Shown here: piece by piece, positions 1-10,348 of the stretch
Layout of the letters: the number at the start of each line of letters is the position of its first letter
How positions within the stretch are numbered: position 1 is the first letter of the stretch
From: Ruegeria faecimaris
GTDB lineage: Bacteria; Pseudomonadota; Alphaproteobacteria; Rhodobacterales; Rhodobacteraceae
NCBI RefSeq assembly: GCF_900182615.1
Contig: NZ_FXTE01000004.1
Span: 62,001 to 126,000, forward strand
Direction of reading: 5' to 3'
Length of the DNA stretch: 64,000 nt
The notes under the pieces: generated by a model
Told to the model about the DNA's origin: nothing
Seen by the model: the letters and a program-made list of their open reading frames with translations, nothing else
Database searches by the model: none
Made by a program: the position numbers and the translations under genes

Positions 1-1
1 C

Positions 2-1468
2 ATTACGGTGGTCTGTTTCGCAGGATTTGGCTTGGTCAAACAACAGTTCTTTCCAGACTCGAATACACCGCTGTTTTTCGTGCATTACAACCTGCCGCAG
101 GGCACACCCATTGCGCGCACCGCCGAGGATATGGCTGTTTTCGAAAACTGGCTGGCGGATCGGGACGATGTGGTATCTGTCACGACATTTGTTGGGCAAG
201 GAGCAACTCGTTTTTTGTTGACCTACTCTTCGGAAAAACCGAACCCCAGCTACGGTCACATGATCATCCGGACGGAAACATTGGATGACATTCCGGCTTT
301 GCGGGCGGATCTCGAGGCGTTTGGCTCGGCGCAGTTCCCCGAAGGCAAGTTCCGCACCAAGCGGCTGGTCTTTGGTCCTGGCGGCGGTGATCCAATTCAG
401 GCCCGTTTCTCGGGAAGCGATCCGGCGGTGCTTCGGCAACTTGCGAATGAGGCTGTGCAGACGATGCGCGCGGCCTCGCCCAATGCGCTGAACGTCTATC
501 ACGACTGGCGCGAACAAGGGCTGGCTGTCCAGCCAATTTATGCGACCGAACGGGCGCAGACCGCTGGGGTGTCGCGCGAAGATATCGCGGCGACTCTGCA
601 ATTCTCGACCGATGGGATCACCGGTGGTGTGTTCCGCGAGCGCGACCGCCTGATTCCGATCATCTTGCGCCGCCCGGTGGACGGGGATTATTCGATCGTG
701 GATCAGGTTGTATTCTCGGACCAGTCGCAGAAATTCGTACCGATCGAGCAGATGGTCGACAGGTTCGAATATAAGGCACTCAATACGCTGGTTCACCGCC
801 GGGATCGTGTGCTGACCATTACGGTAGGGGCCGACATCCCGCCGGATTTGACAGCTGCGCAGGTTCATTCCGAAGTCCGCACAGCCATCGAAAGCATGGA
901 GCTGCCAGCGGGCTATCGACTGGAATGGGGTGGAGAGTTCGAGAATGCTGGCGATGCAAATAAAAGCCTGGGTCGTCAGTTGCCGTTGAGCCTGTTGATC
1001 ATGGTTCTGATTTCGGTGCTGATATTCAACGCCATTCGTCAGCCGATCATTATCTGGCTGTTGGTACCGATGTCGGTAAACGGAGTGGTGATCGGTCTGC
1101 TGGGCACGGGTCTGCCGTTCACATTTACGGCGCTACTGGGACTGCTTAGCCTATCGGGGATGCTGATCAAGAATGGTATCGTTTTGGTCGAAGAGATCGA
1201 TTTGGTACGTGCAACCGGGCAGGGGCTGCGTGAATCGATCATCGAGGCTTCGGTCTCGCGTTTGCGCCCCGTGATGCTGGCCGCGATCACGACGATTTTG
1301 GGTATGGCTCCGTTGTTGACGGATGCGTTCTTCAGGTCGATGGCGGTGACCATCATGGGAGGTCTGGCCTTTGCCACGGTCCTTACCATGGTGGCGGCCC
1401 CTGTGTTCTACATGGTGTTCTTCCTGCCGGAGGAACGGCGCAAGAAACCACCGCAGCCGGTTGTCTAA
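2..1468 (+). CDS. RND-family efflux permease, C-terminal part
   Basis: Inner-membrane permease of a proton-driven RND (AcrB/HAE1-like) tripartite efflux pump. Only the last 488 or so residues lie in the window; the reading frame is open through the left edge, so the true start is upstream. The visible part has a long periplasmic porter region (about residues 10-310) and then a block of hydrophobic helices ending close to the C-terminus. The helix block carries the family motif GMLIKNGIVLVEE and, after it, SRLRPVMLAAITTILGM, both typical of the second half of RND permeases. The TM4 aspartates of the proton relay lie in the missing half. Substrate cannot be told. The gene ends just before a strong hairpin shared with the convergent carB. 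Confidence 0.9.
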   Translation: MTVVCFAGFGLVKQQFFPDSNTPLFFVHYNLPQGTPIARTAEDMAVFENWLADRDDVVSVTTFVGQGATRFLLTYSSEKPNPSYGHMIIRTETLDDIPALRADLEAFGSAQFPEGKFRTKRLVFGPGGGDPIQARFSGSDPAVLRQLANEAVQTMRAASPNALNVYHDWREQGLAVQPIYATERAQTAGVSREDIAATLQFSTDGITGGVFRERDRLIPIILRRPVDGDYSIVDQVVFSDQSQKFVPIEQMVDRFEYKALNTLVHRRDRVLTITVGADIPPDLTAAQVHSEVRTAIESMELPAGYRLEWGGEFENAGDANKSLGRQLPLSLLIMVLISVLIFNAIRQPIIIWLLVPMSVNGVVIGLLGTGLPFTFTALLGLLSLSGMLIKNGIVLVEEIDLVRATGQGLRESIIEASVSRLRPVMLAAITTILGMAPLLTDAFFRSMAVTIMGGLAFATVLTMVAAPVFYMVFFLPEERRKKPPQPVV

Positions 1469-1472
1469 ATGA

Positions 1473-1501
1473 AAAACCCCCGGTCATGGACCGGGGGTTT
1501 T
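1473..1501. terminator. Bidirectional terminator between the RND permease and carB
   Basis: A perfect inverted repeat with arms AAAACCCCCGGTC and GACCGGGGGTTTT around a three-base loop. The A-run on one side and T-run on the other make it a Rho-independent terminator for both converging genes. Confidence 0.9.
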
Positions 1502-1528
1502 GCTTTATTCTGGTGTAGTGGGGGAAGG

Positions 1529-4500
1529 TCAGCCTTGCAGGGACCTGACCTCGACATCACCCTCGGCCTGCGCCTTGATCGCCAATGCGGCAGCGTGGCT
1601 GGCGGCGGCGGTGGTGAAATAGGGGATCTTGTCATAAAGCGCGATGGACCGGATGGCCTTGCTGTCCTCGACCGCCTGTGCACCTTCGGTGGTATTCATC
1701 ACCAGCTGTACCTGACCATCTTTAAGCATGTCAGCCACGTCGGGGCGACCTTCGTAGACCTTGTTGACCAGATCACAGGCAATACCGTGCTCGGCCAGCC
1801 AGCTTTGCGTTCCGCGGGTGGCGACAAGGGCAAAGCCCTGCGCGGCCAGAACTTGTGCGGCCTCAAGCATGGCAGGCGTCTTGTCGGCATCCTTGATCGA
1901 AATAAACGCACGTCCCGAGGATGGCAGCACCATTCCCGCACCCATCTGTGCCTTGAGGAAGGCGCGGGGGAAGTCGCGGTCCCAGCCCATGACTTCTCCG
2001 GTCGAGCGCATCTCAGGCCCCAGAATAGTGTCGACGCCGGGGAACCGGGCGAAGGGCAGCACCGCCTCTTTCACCGAGAACCACGGCATATCCGGGTCTG
2101 CCAGTGTCATCTGGTCGGCGATCTTGGTGTCGTCCACGGTCTTGTAAGCCGGGCGCAACGGGAAATCCGCCAGCTTCTCGCCGGCCATCACACGCGCGGC
2201 GATGGAGGCAATGGCGCTGTCCGTGGCTTTGGCCACGAAGGGCACGGTACGCGAGGCGCGCGGGTTGACTTCGATCAGGTAGATATCGTCATCCTTGATC
2301 GCAAATTGTACATTCATCAGGCCGACAACGTTCAACGCCTTGGCCAGCTTGAAAGTCTGATCCTTGATCCGGCCAATGACCTCTTTCGACAGCGAGTAGG
2401 GCGGCAGCGAACAGGCGCTATCGCCCGAATGCACGCCAGCCTCTTCGATATGCTGCATGATGCCCGCGACATGTACATCCGTGCCGTCGCACAGGGCGTC
2501 GACATCCAGTTCAACCGCGCCCGCCAAATAGCTGTCCAGCAGCACGGGGCTGTCGCCCGAGACCACCACGGCCTCGTTGATATAGCGCCGCAATTGATCC
2601 ATATCGCGCACGATTTCCATCGCGCGGCCACCCAGAACATAGGACGGGCGGATCACCAGCGGAAAGCCGATATCCTCGGCGATTTTCAGCGCCTGCTCGT
2701 CGGTCGAGGCAATGCCGTTATTGGGCTGTTTCAGGTCCAGTTCATTGACCAGCGCCTGAAACCTTTCGCGGTCTTCGGCGAGGTCGATGGCGTCGGGTGT
2801 AGTACCGAGGATCGGAATGCCTTCTTCTTCCAGAGCGTTGGCTAGTTTCAGCGGGGTCTGACCACCGAACTGAACGATAACACCGTGCAGCGTGCCGTTT
2901 TCCTGTTCTTTCGTCAGGATTTCCATCACGTGTTCAAAAGTTAGCGGTTCGAAATACAACCGGTCTGAAGTGTCATAGTCGGTCGAAACCGTTTCGGGGT
3001 TACAGTTGATCATGATGGTCTCATAGCCCGCATCGGTCAGTGCGAAGCAGGCGTGACAACAGCAATAATCGAATTCGATCCCCTGACCGATCCGGTTGGG
3101 GCCGCCGCCCAGGATAACAACCTTCTTGCGGTCACTCGGGCGCGCCTCGCACTCAACATCACCCATCATAGGGGCTTCGTAGGTCGAGTACATATAGGGC
3201 GTCTGCGCCTCAAACTCGGCAGCGCAAGTGTCGATGCGCTTGAATACTGCGTTAACACCCAGATTGCGGCGGGCGCGGCGTACATTGCCTTCGTCACGGC
3301 CTGTCAGGTTGCCCAGGCGCGCATCGGTAAAGCCAAGCATTTTCAGCCTGCGGATGCCTTCTTCGGTCACCGGCAGGCCGTCTTTGCGCAACTGACGCTC
3401 GGCCTCGATGATCTCGCGGATGCGGGCCAGGAACCAAGGGTCAAATTTGGTGACCCCAAATATCTCATCATCGGTCAAACCGTGACGCATGGCCTGCGCG
3501 ATGGTGCGCAGACGGTCGGGGGTTTGCTTGCTGATCGCTTTGATCACCGCGACTTTGTCACTGACCTCGTCCCAGACACCAACGTTCAGGCCGGGGATTT
3601 CTACTTCATCAAAGCCAGTCAGGCCGGATTCCATCGAGGCCAGCGCCTTTTGCATCGATTCGTGGATCGTGCGGCCAATGGACATGGCCTCACCCACCGA
3701 TTTCATCGCCGTGGTCAGGTAAGGTTCAGAGCCGGGGAACTTTTCGAACGCAAATTTCGGAATTTTTGTCACGACATAGTCGATGGTTGGCTCGAAGGAG
3801 GCGGGCGTGACCTTGGTGATGTCATTGTCCAGCTCGTCCAGCGTATAGCCAACAGCCAGCTTGGCCGCGATCTTCGCAATCGGGAACCCGGTCGCCTTGG
3901 ACGCCAGCGCGGACGAGCGCGACACGCGGGGGTTCATCTCGATCACGACCATTCGGCCGTCTTCGGGGTTGATCGCCCATTGTACGTTCGAACCGCCAGT
4001 CTCGACCCCAATCTCGCGCAGAACGGCGATGGAGCCGTTGCGCATGATCTGGTATTCTTTGTCGGTCAGTGTCAGGGCAGGGGCCACGGTGATCGAGTCG
4101 CCGGTATGCACACCCATCGGATCGATATTCTCAATGGAACAGACGATGATGGCGTTGTCGGCCGTGTCGCGTACCACCTCCATCTCATACTCTTTCCAAC
4201 CCAGCAGGCTCTCATCGACGAGGATTTGGTTTACCGGCGAGGCATCCATGCCCGAGCGGCAGAAGTGAATATAATCCTCGCGGTTATAAGCCACACCGCC
4301 GCCGGTGCCGCCCATGGTAAAGGCGGGGCGAATGATGGCAGGCAGGCCGATGTCTTCCAGATCGCCCAAGGCAATCTGGACGCCAGCATCAAGATCGGTG
4401 GAGCCGTCGTCGCGCTTGGGGGCGGTAACGATGGTGGCCTTGGGGTTTTCGATGCCCAGCCGATCCATCGCTTCGCGGAATAGTTTGCGGTCTTCGGCCA

Positions 4501-4873
4501 TTTCGATGGCGTCGCGGGTCGCACCGATCATCTCGACACCGAACTCGTTCAGTACGCCCATCTCTTCCAGTGCAAGTGAGGTGTTCAGTCCGGTCTGCCC
4601 ACCCATTGTGGGCAACAAGGCGTCGGGGCGTTCCTTCTCGATGATCTTGGCGACAACTTCGGGCGTGATCGGCTCGATATAAGTGGCATCGGCCAGACCG
4701 GGATCGGTCATGATTGTCGCCGGGTTTGAGTTTACCAGAATGACCCGGTATCCTTCTTCGCGCAGGGCTTTACAGGCCTGTGCGCCTGAATAGTCGAATT
4801 CGCAGGCCTGACCGATGACAATGGGGCCCGCCCCGATGATCATGATCGACTGGATGTCGGTTCTTCTCGGCAT
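1529..4873 (-). CDS. carB: Carbamoyl-phosphate synthase large subunit
   Basis: Makes carbamoyl phosphate from bicarbonate, ATP and ammonia delivered by the small subunit, for arginine and pyrimidine synthesis. The 1114-residue protein is close to the usual length (about 1070-1110). It begins with the Rossmann-like [20 protein letters not shown] segment and repeats it in the second half as [20 protein letters not shown] near residue 585, showing the internal duplication with two ATP-grasp halves. The oligomerisation domain lies around residues 400-555 and an MGS-like allosteric domain at about 950-1114. carA is not in the window. It is convergent with the RND gene and divergent from pabB across 171 bases. 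Confidence 0.98.
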   Translation of the reverse strand: MPRRTDIQSIMIIGAGPIVIGQACEFDYSGAQACKALREEGYRVILVNSNPATIMTDPGLADATYIEPITPEVVAKIIEKERPDALLPTMGGQTGLNTSLALEEMGVLNEFGVEMIGATRDAIEMAEDRKLFREAMDRLGIENPKATIVTAPKRDDGSTDLDAGVQIALGDLEDIGLPAIIRPAFTMGGTGGGVAYNREDYIHFCRSGMDASPVNQILVDESLLGWKEYEMEVVRDTADNAIIVCSIENIDPMGVHTGDSITVAPALTLTDKEYQIMRNGSIAVLREIGVETGGSNVQWAINPEDGRMVVIEMNPRVSRSSALASKATGFPIAKIAAKLAVGYTLDELDNDITKVTPASFEPTIDYVVTKIPKFAFEKFPGSEPYLTTAMKSVGEAMSIGRTIHESMQKALASMESGLTGFDEVEIPGLNVGVWDEVSDKVAVIKAISKQTPDRLRTIAQAMRHGLTDDEIFGVTKFDPWFLARIREIIEAERQLRKDGLPVTEEGIRRLKMLGFTDARLGNLTGRDEGNVRRARRNLGVNAVFKRIDTCAAEFEAQTPYMYSTYEAPMMGDVECEARPSDRKKVVILGGGPNRIGQGIEFDYCCCHACFALTDAGYETIMINCNPETVSTDYDTSDRLYFEPLTFEHVMEILTKEQENGTLHGVIVQFGGQTPLKLANALEEEGIPILGTTPDAIDLAEDRERFQALVNELDLKQPNNGIASTDEQALKIAEDIGFPLVIRPSYVLGGRAMEIVRDMDQLRRYINEAVVVSGDSPVLLDSYLAGAVELDVDALCDGTDVHVAGIMQHIEEAGVHSGDSACSLPPYSLSKEVIGRIKDQTFKLAKALNVVGLMNVQFAIKDDDIYLIEVNPRASRTVPFVAKATDSAIASIAARVMAGEKLADFPLRPAYKTVDDTKIADQMTLADPDMPWFSVKEAVLPFARFPGVDTILGPEMRSTGEVMGWDRDFPRAFLKAQMGAGMVLPSSGRAFISIKDADKTPAMLEAAQVLAAQGFALVATRGTQSWLAEHGIACDLVNKVYEGRPDVADMLKDGQVQLVMNTTEGAQAVEDSKAIRSIALYDKIPYFTTAAASHAAALAIKAQAEGDVEVRSLQG

Positions 4874-5044
4874 AGCCTGTTTCCTTCGGTTAACTGCGAG
4901 TCAGGGCACCGCCCGCGTGCCCAAATTGTTCTGCGTTATAGGGACCGCGCCAAAAGGTTCAAGAGGTATCGGAAACAGGGGCGAAATTGCCGCTTTCCCC
5001 TCTTTCCCTTACCGCCGTATTGTCTATACCGCGCAGCACGACAA

Positions 5045-6178
5045 ATGAGGATGCACGTGCGTATTCGTTTTGATCAGGGGCCGGCCGGATCGGGAACTTA
5101 TTTCGAACGGCCAGACCGGGTGATCCGCGCAGACAAAGCGGAAGACGTGCCACAGGCGTTGGCGGCGCTGGATGAGGCACGCGCGGATGGGGCCTGGCTG
5201 GCCGGTTATGCAAGCTATGAGCTTGGATATGCGTTGGAACCCCGCCTGTTGGACCGGATGCCTACTGACCGCCGCCTGCCACTGCTGTGTTTCGGTGCCT
5301 ATGATGCGCCAGGCCAGTGCGATCTGCCCGCACCCCTAGGCGGTGTTGCCGAATTCACACCGCGCTGGGACGAGGCAAGATATGCAAGCGCCTTTCAGCT
5401 GGTCCACGATGCGATCGGGGCAGGGGATATCTATCAGGCCAACCTGACGTTCCCCATTGACCTGACATTGCAAGGGGATAGCGCCGCGCTTTATGCGGCG
5501 TTGGCTGTGGGCCAGCCGGTCGGTCACGGAGCGCTGGTTCAGCAGGATGATTTGCCCGATTTGCTCAGCCGCTCGCCAGAGTTGTTCTTTCGCACCGGTG
5601 CAGATCGGACGATCGAAACCCGCCCGATGAAGGGCACACAACCCCGCAGCGAAGACATGGCCGAGGACGCGCGCCGCCGCGATTTCTTGTCGAGAGACGA
5701 GAAGAACCGCGCTGAAAACCTCATGATCGTTGACCTTCTGCGCAATGACATCAGCCGGGTTGCGCTGCCGGGGTCCGTAAAGGTACCCGAGCTATTCAAG
5801 GTCGAAACATATGCAACCGTGCATCAGATGATCTCGCTGGTGCAGGCACAGCTGCATCTTGGGGCAGAACTTTCCGATATCCTAAACGCGTTGTTTCCCT
5901 GCGGCTCGATCACAGGCGCGCCCAAAATTCGCGCGATGGAGATTTTGACCGATCTCGAACCCTGGCCACGCGATATCTATTGTGGTGCTATCGGTTGGGC
6001 CGCGCCAGACGGGCGATCCGAGTTCAACGTGGCTATTCGCACGCTGATGGTCGAGGGCAACAAGGCCACGCTGAATGTGGGTGGGGGCGTCGTCTGGGAC
6101 AGCACAGCCCCATCCGAATATGAGGAAGCGCTATGGAAGGCACGTTTCGCCCACCAGCTGACCCTGACTTCCGTCTGA
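5045..6178 (+). CDS. pabB: Aminodeoxychorismate synthase component I
   Basis: Converts chorismate, with ammonia from a glutaminase partner, to 4-amino-4-deoxychorismate for p-aminobenzoate and folate. The 377-residue protein is the chorismate-binding domain with a shortened N-terminus. It shows RPMKGTQPR, then DLLRNDISRVALPGSVKVP and FPCGSITGAPKIRAMEIL, the set conserved in PabB/TrpE. The KGTQPR form favours PabB over TrpE, and the next gene is pabC-like. The start is ATG at 5045; a second ATG lies two codons later. It overlaps the next gene by 46 bases, suggesting translational coupling. No pabA-like glutaminase is present here. Confidence 0.93.
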   Translation: MRMHVRIRFDQGPAGSGTYFERPDRVIRADKAEDVPQALAALDEARADGAWLAGYASYELGYALEPRLLDRMPTDRRLPLLCFGAYDAPGQCDLPAPLGGVAEFTPRWDEARYASAFQLVHDAIGAGDIYQANLTFPIDLTLQGDSAALYAALAVGQPVGHGALVQQDDLPDLLSRSPELFFRTGADRTIETRPMKGTQPRSEDMAEDARRRDFLSRDEKNRAENLMIVDLLRNDISRVALPGSVKVPELFKVETYATVHQMISLVQAQLHLGAELSDILNALFPCGSITGAPKIRAMEILTDLEPWPRDIYCGAIGWAAPDGRSEFNVAIRTLMVEGNKATLNVGGGVVWDSTAPSEYEEALWKARFAHQLTLTSV

Positions 6179-6780
6179 TCGAAACGCTGGCATTCCGGCC
6201 AGAGAGCGGGTTTGTGCGTGTTGGAAAACACCTAGCCCGGATGGAGCGTTCGGCACGGGCATTGGGGCTTCCTTTCGATGCAGGGCGCGCGATTGCAACG
6301 CTTGACCAAGTTGCGGGTTCAACCTCGTTGCGCTGTCGATTGACGATGGACATCAGTGGCGGGTTTGGCGTGACAACTGGTGCACTGGCGGATAACCCGT
6401 CCGTCTGGCGGGTCGCAGTTTCCAATACGAGGCTTGCCGCCTCTGATATCTGGTTGCAGCACAAGACGACGCAGCGCGATGTTTATGACCGGGCCCGGGC
6501 GGCACTGCCCGAGGGCGTAGATGAGTGGCTGTTTCTGAATGAGCGTGACGAAGTGTGCGAGGGCACCATTACTAACATCTTTCTGGACATGCCCGATGGT
6601 CGTTGCCTGACGCCGCCCTTGTCCTCCGGCTTGCTTCCCGGAATTTTGCGCGAAGACTTGCTGGAAAATAATAAAGTCAGCGAGGCGGTGCTGACCATGA
6701 CCGACCTGCAAAGCGCGGAATGGTTCTGGATGGGCAATTCCTTGCGAGGCCTGATCTGGGCAGAATTGGCGGTACTGTGA
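6133..6780 (+). CDS. pabC: Aminotransferase class IV, probable aminodeoxychorismate lyase
   Basis: A 215-residue fold-type IV PLP enzyme. By position after pabB it probably splits 4-amino-4-deoxychorismate into p-aminobenzoate and pyruvate. Near the C-terminal third it has the family signature NERDEVCEGTITNIFL (the E-x-T-x-N-I-F phosphate-binding element) followed by PPLSSGLLPGILRE. The protein is shorter than E. coli PabC (about 270 residues). The 5' end lies inside pabB, and its stop overlaps the GTG start of the following protease gene, so the three genes read as one coupled operon. A branched-chain or D-amino-acid aminotransferase is the alternative but fits the context less well. Confidence 0.85.
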   Translation: MEGTFRPPADPDFRLIETLAFRPESGFVRVGKHLARMERSARALGLPFDAGRAIATLDQVAGSTSLRCRLTMDISGGFGVTTGALADNPSVWRVAVSNTRLAASDIWLQHKTTQRDVYDRARAALPEGVDEWLFLNERDEVCEGTITNIFLDMPDGRCLTPPLSSGLLPGILREDLLENNKVSEAVLTMTDLQSAEWFWMGNSLRGLIWAELAVL

Positions 6781-7448
6781 ACAGGCAAACCGATTGGGCT
6801 GAAGCCGCAGCACCTTCCCGTTGGTTGCGACTGGAATTCGGTTTGTTCTTCATCGCCGTACCTGTGCTGATTGCCGTACTTTTCCCGCCCAACTGGATGT
6901 TTCCATCGCTGTTTACCTTTACGGCCATCGGGATCGTGTTGTTGCATTTCACGCACGGATTTGCCTGGGCGGAATTGCGATATAGCTGGCGCAACTGGTC
7001 CTGGCCCGAAGTCGCCGGCTTTGCTGTGGGAATGACACTGTTTTGTGTTGCGCTAGTACGACTGACCCGTCCCGAAGCTGCCTTTTTCCTGTTGCACAAC
7101 CAACCCGAGCTGCTGGCGATGATTTGGGTGTTTTACCCATTCGTTTCCGCCCTGCCGCAAGAGCTGCTGTTCCGGTCGCTGTTCTTTCGTCGTTACCACG
7201 CGATCCTGCCCAATGGACGCACAGCTTATTTACTGAATGCATCGCTCTTTTCGCTTGCGCATTTGATGTATTGGAGCTGGATCGTAGCTCTGATGACATT
7301 TGCCGGAGGGTTGCTGTTCACCTGGGCCTATCGCAAACGCGGATCGTTTTTCTATGCGGTTCTGCTGCATGCCATCGCGGGGAACATCATCTTTGCGGTG
7401 GGTCTGGGCATCTATTTCTACTCAGGCAACGTGCAAAGGCCGTTTTGA
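6777..7448 (+). CDS. CPBP (CAAX/Abi) family intramembrane protease-like protein
   Basis: A polytopic membrane protein of 223 residues, counting from a GTG start at 6777 that overlaps the pabC stop as GTGA; an earlier in-frame start at 6720 lies inside pabC. Several hydrophobic segments span about residues 20-220. The CPBP motifs are ordered as expected: ALPQELLFRSLFF near 125-137, a SLFSLAH segment with His162, and LLHAIAGNIIF near the end. The first Glu of the usual EExxxR motif is Gln128 here, so only Glu129 and Arg133 are kept; peptidase activity is therefore uncertain. Its place after pabC looks operonic but gives no clear functional hint. Confidence 0.85.
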   Translation: MNRQTDWAEAAAPSRWLRLEFGLFFIAVPVLIAVLFPPNWMFPSLFTFTAIGIVLLHFTHGFAWAELRYSWRNWSWPEVAGFAVGMTLFCVALVRLTRPEAAFFLLHNQPELLAMIWVFYPFVSALPQELLFRSLFFRRYHAILPNGRTAYLLNASLFSLAHLMYWSWIVALMTFAGGLLFTWAYRKRGSFFYAVLLHAIAGNIIFAVGLGIYFYSGNVQRPF

Positions 7449-7527
7449 CGGTGCGACTTGCCTTGACTTTCCCAGTCTGACGCGGTGTATCGGCCCGACC
7501 AATTCTGCGCCCGAAGGGATATGATCC

Positions 7528-9303
7528 ATGCACGCCTATCGCAGCCACACCTGCGCCGCTCTGACCGCCGCCAATGTCGGTGAAACCGTTCGCCTGTCTG
7601 GCTGGGTGCATCGGGTCCGAGATCACGGCGGCGTTCTATTCATCGACCTTCGCGATCATTTCGGCGTCACACAGGTTTTGTGCGACGGCGACAGCGCGGC
7701 ATTCGCCGAACTGGAAAAAGTCCGCTCGGAATGGTGTATCCGTATCGATGGCACAGTCAAAGCGCGCGCCGCCGATCTGGTGAACGCGAAATTGCCCACG
7801 GGCGAGATCGAAGTTTACGTGCGCGAGTTGGAAGTACTGGGCGCCGCTGACGAGCTGCCGCTGATGGTGTTCGGCGATCAGGAATACCCTGAGGAAACGC
7901 GCCTGCGCTATCGCTATCTGGACCTGCGCCGCGAAGTGATGCAGCAGAATATGACCTTGCGCTCGGACGTTGTTGCCTCGATGCGCCGCCGGATGTGGGA
8001 TCAGGGCTTCCGCGAGTATCAGACGCCGATTATCACCGCATCATCGCCTGAAGGCGCGCGTGACTTCCTTGTGCCGTCGCGTTTGCACCCGGGCAAGTTC
8101 TACGCGCTGCCGCAGGCCCCACAGCAGTTCAAACAGCTGATCATGGTGTCGGGCTTCGACAAGTATTTCCAGATTGCGCCCTGTTTCCGCGACGAAGATC
8201 CGCGTGCCGACCGCTCACCCACCGATTTCTACCAGCTTGACCTTGAGATGTCGTTTGTTGAGCAGCAAGACGTATTCGACACGATTCAGCCCGTTCTGAC
8301 CGGCGTGTTCGAAGAGTTCGGCGGCGGCCGTAAAGTCGATCAGGACTGGCCGCAGATTTCCTACAAGGACGCGGCCCTGTGGTATGGCAGCGACAAGCCC
8401 GACCTGCGGAATCCTATTAAAATGCAAGTGGTCTCCGACCACTTCCGCGGGTCTGGCTTCGCGATTTTCGCAAAGCTGTTGGAGCAGGATGGCACCGAAA
8501 TCCGCGCTATCCCTGCGCCGACGGGTGGCAGCCGCAAGTTCTGCGACCGCATGAACGCCTTTGCCCAGAAAGAGGGTCTGCCCGGTATGGGCTATATCTT
8601 CTGGCGCGATCAGGGCGAAGGGATGGAGGCCGCCGGTCCACTGGCCAAAAACATTGGCCCTGAACGGACCGAGGCGATCCGCCAGCAACTGGGTCTGGGC
8701 GTCGGAGACGCGGCGTTCTTCCTGGGTGGCAAACCGAAAGCCTTTGAAAAGGTGGCCGGCAGGGCGCGCGATGTGATCGGTGATGAACTGAACCTGACCG
8801 AGAAAGACCGCTTTGCCTTTGCCTGGATCGTCGATTTTCCGATCTATGAGCAAGACGAAGAAACCGGTGCGATCGACTTTGAACACAACCCCTTCTCGAT
8901 GCCGCAGGGCGGGATGGAGGCGCTGAACGGCAATCCTCTGGACGTGCGCGGTTATCAATATGACCTGGCCTGTAACGGATACGAGCTGGTCTCGGGCGCG
9001 ATCCGGAACCACAAGCCCGAGATCATGCTGAAGGCTTTTGAGCTGGCTGGCTACGGCGCGGATGAGGTGAAATCCCGATTTGGCGCGCTGTTCAACGCCT
9101 TCCATTATGGCGCCCCGCCGCACGGTGGCTGTGCCGCTGGTATCGACCGGATCGTGATGCTTTTGGCCGATGAAGCCAATATCCGAGAAGTCATGATGTT
9201 CCCGATGAACCAGCGTGCCGAGGATCTGATGATGCAGGCACCGTCCGACCCGGCCTCGGACCAGCTGATGGAGTTGGGCCTGCGAATTATCCCTCAGGAC
9301 TGA
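7528..9303 (+). CDS. aspS: Aspartyl-tRNA synthetase
   Basis: Class II synthetase that charges tRNA-Asp. The 591-residue length is normal for the bacterial type, with an N-terminal OB-fold anticodon domain (about 1-105; [23 protein letters not shown] split over residues 17-40), a class II catalytic core and the bacterial insertion domain at about 290-420. Motif 2 reads [21 protein letters not shown], and motif 3 is represented by [18 protein letters not shown] near the C-terminus. The start ATG at 7528 follows AAGGGA. A strong terminator follows at once. Whether it discriminates tRNA-Asp from tRNA-Asn cannot be told from the sequence alone. Confidence 0.97.
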   Translation: MHAYRSHTCAALTAANVGETVRLSGWVHRVRDHGGVLFIDLRDHFGVTQVLCDGDSAAFAELEKVRSEWCIRIDGTVKARAADLVNAKLPTGEIEVYVRELEVLGAADELPLMVFGDQEYPEETRLRYRYLDLRREVMQQNMTLRSDVVASMRRRMWDQGFREYQTPIITASSPEGARDFLVPSRLHPGKFYALPQAPQQFKQLIMVSGFDKYFQIAPCFRDEDPRADRSPTDFYQLDLEMSFVEQQDVFDTIQPVLTGVFEEFGGGRKVDQDWPQISYKDAALWYGSDKPDLRNPIKMQVVSDHFRGSGFAIFAKLLEQDGTEIRAIPAPTGGSRKFCDRMNAFAQKEGLPGMGYIFWRDQGEGMEAAGPLAKNIGPERTEAIRQQLGLGVGDAAFFLGGKPKAFEKVAGRARDVIGDELNLTEKDRFAFAWIVDFPIYEQDEETGAIDFEHNPFSMPQGGMEALNGNPLDVRGYQYDLACNGYELVSGAIRNHKPEIMLKAFELAGYGADEVKSRFGALFNAFHYGAPPHGGCAAGIDRIVMLLADEANIREVMMFPMNQRAEDLMMQAPSDPASDQLMELGLRIIPQD

Positions 9304-9306
9304 TAG

Positions 9307-9339
9307 AAAACCCGCCACAGTCGCCTGTGGCGGTTTTTT
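9307..9339 (+). terminator. Rho-independent terminator after aspS
   Basis: Stem CCGCCACAG / CTGTGGCGG with a TCGC loop, preceded by AAAA and followed by six T residues, four bases after the aspS stop codon. Confidence 0.92.
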
Positions 9340-9420
9340 CTGTTTTCAACCCATTTCCAATTCTCTGTTAGCGGGTTTACAGGAAATGGTCCTTTTTCCT
9401 CTCGCGGCTGTTCCGAATGT

Positions 9421-9460
9421 CACGCGCGCTGACGCGTGTCTGTCTGTATGCCCACAGACA
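9421..9460. repeat. Two adjacent small inverted repeats downstream of the receiver gene
   Basis: CACGCG/CGCGTG at 9421-9438 and TGTCTGT/ACAGACA at 9441-9460 lie back to back in the intergenic stretch between the aspS terminator and the 3' end of the minus-strand receiver gene. Neither has a clear T-run. They may end the receiver transcript or be part of a small RNA; nothing here decides which. Confidence 0.35.
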
Positions 9461-9497
9461 AAGGAGCGATGCGGTAATTAGATATGCGGTTGTCACT

Positions 9498-10214
9498 TCA
9501 GATAGCCTCGCGCTGTTCCAGACGGGCCTGCACTATTCCCGCAACCTGGGCTGTCAGAGCGGTGATGGGCATACCTGCGGCGCGTGAGGCTGCCAACTGC
9601 TGGGCGGCTTCGGCCAGAACCGTATCTTCAGCATTACGGGCAACGCCGCGCAGGAATTGGGCCGCATAGTCCAGTGACCGATGGTCATTCGGTCCGGCCA
9701 GAACATCTGCGATATGTGCCATGTCGTCCTGATAGGCCATAGGATCGGGGCATATCACCTCATCCTGAACGGCGTGGAGTGTGCAGGGGCGGCGGTCTTC
9801 AGGTAGACAATTCAGAATAGACGACTGGAAATAGGACAGTGAGTTAAGCGGTTTGGCAAGAAACCCGTCCGCGCCAACCTCTGTCGCAAGGGTTTCTGAA
9901 TTGTCGTCGCCTGACATGCCCAGGATCGCTCCGATCCGGGGCGTAGTCATGGCCAATTCGGCAATCAGATCAGCACCAGAGCCATCGGGTAGTCCCATAT
10001 CCACCAAGATCACAGAAGGCCGATAGATTTGAAGGTGGCGTCGGGCGGATTTCAGGCAATCGGCTCGCCTGATCCGCGCACCCGAATGCAAACACATTAA
10101 CCGGATGGCGTCGCAGGCATAGCGGCTGTCCTCAACAACCAAAATGGTTTGTCCCAGCAGCGGCCGCGTGGCCGTTGGCTGTGCGGGTGCGGTGAAGGGG
10201 CTCGAATCGTCCAT
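9498..10214 (-). CDS. Response-regulator receiver protein with degenerate HPt-like tail
   Basis: A two-component signalling protein of 238 residues from the ATG at 10214, which has AGGAG seven bases upstream; a start ten codons earlier lacks this. The receiver domain (about 22-135) has the acidic pair E28/D29, phosphoacceptor Asp72 in ILVDMGLPDGSG, Ser101 and Lys121 in FLAKPL. There is no DNA-binding output domain. The C-terminal region (about 150-238) is helical and the stretch AAQFLRGVARNA resembles the AHxLKGxAxN core of HPt domains, but the phosphorylatable His is Gln186. Partner kinases are not nearby. It is divergent from mce across 134 bases. Confidence 0.8.
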   Translation of the reverse strand: MDDSSPFTAPAQPTATRPLLGQTILVVEDSRYACDAIRLMCLHSGARIRRADCLKSARRHLQIYRPSVILVDMGLPDGSGADLIAELAMTTPRIGAILGMSGDDNSETLATEVGADGFLAKPLNSLSYFQSSILNCLPEDRRPCTLHAVQDEVICPDPMAYQDDMAHIADVLAGPNDHRSLDYAAQFLRGVARNAEDTVLAEAAQQLAASRAAGMPITALTAQVAGIVQARLEQREAI

Positions 10215-10348
10215 GGGAGAACTCCTATTCAGCAGATGCTTCACGCTAGGAACTTCTGGCTAACACGGGGTTAACGGCAATTTGGCGCACTTGTCCTTTG
10301 CCTGATCTGTCCCCATAACCGCTGCAACGCAGAAGTTAGGAGAGTTCC

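Noticed and set aside
1469..4483. Two plus-strand open frames of more than 450 codons at 1469-2845 and 3053-4483
   Set aside because: They lie wholly antisense to carB, whose product is certain, and their translations have the His/Gln/Arg-rich look of reverse-frame shadows in high-GC DNA.
8215..9318. Minus-strand 367-codon frame
   Set aside because: Antisense shadow of aspS with no recognisable domain.
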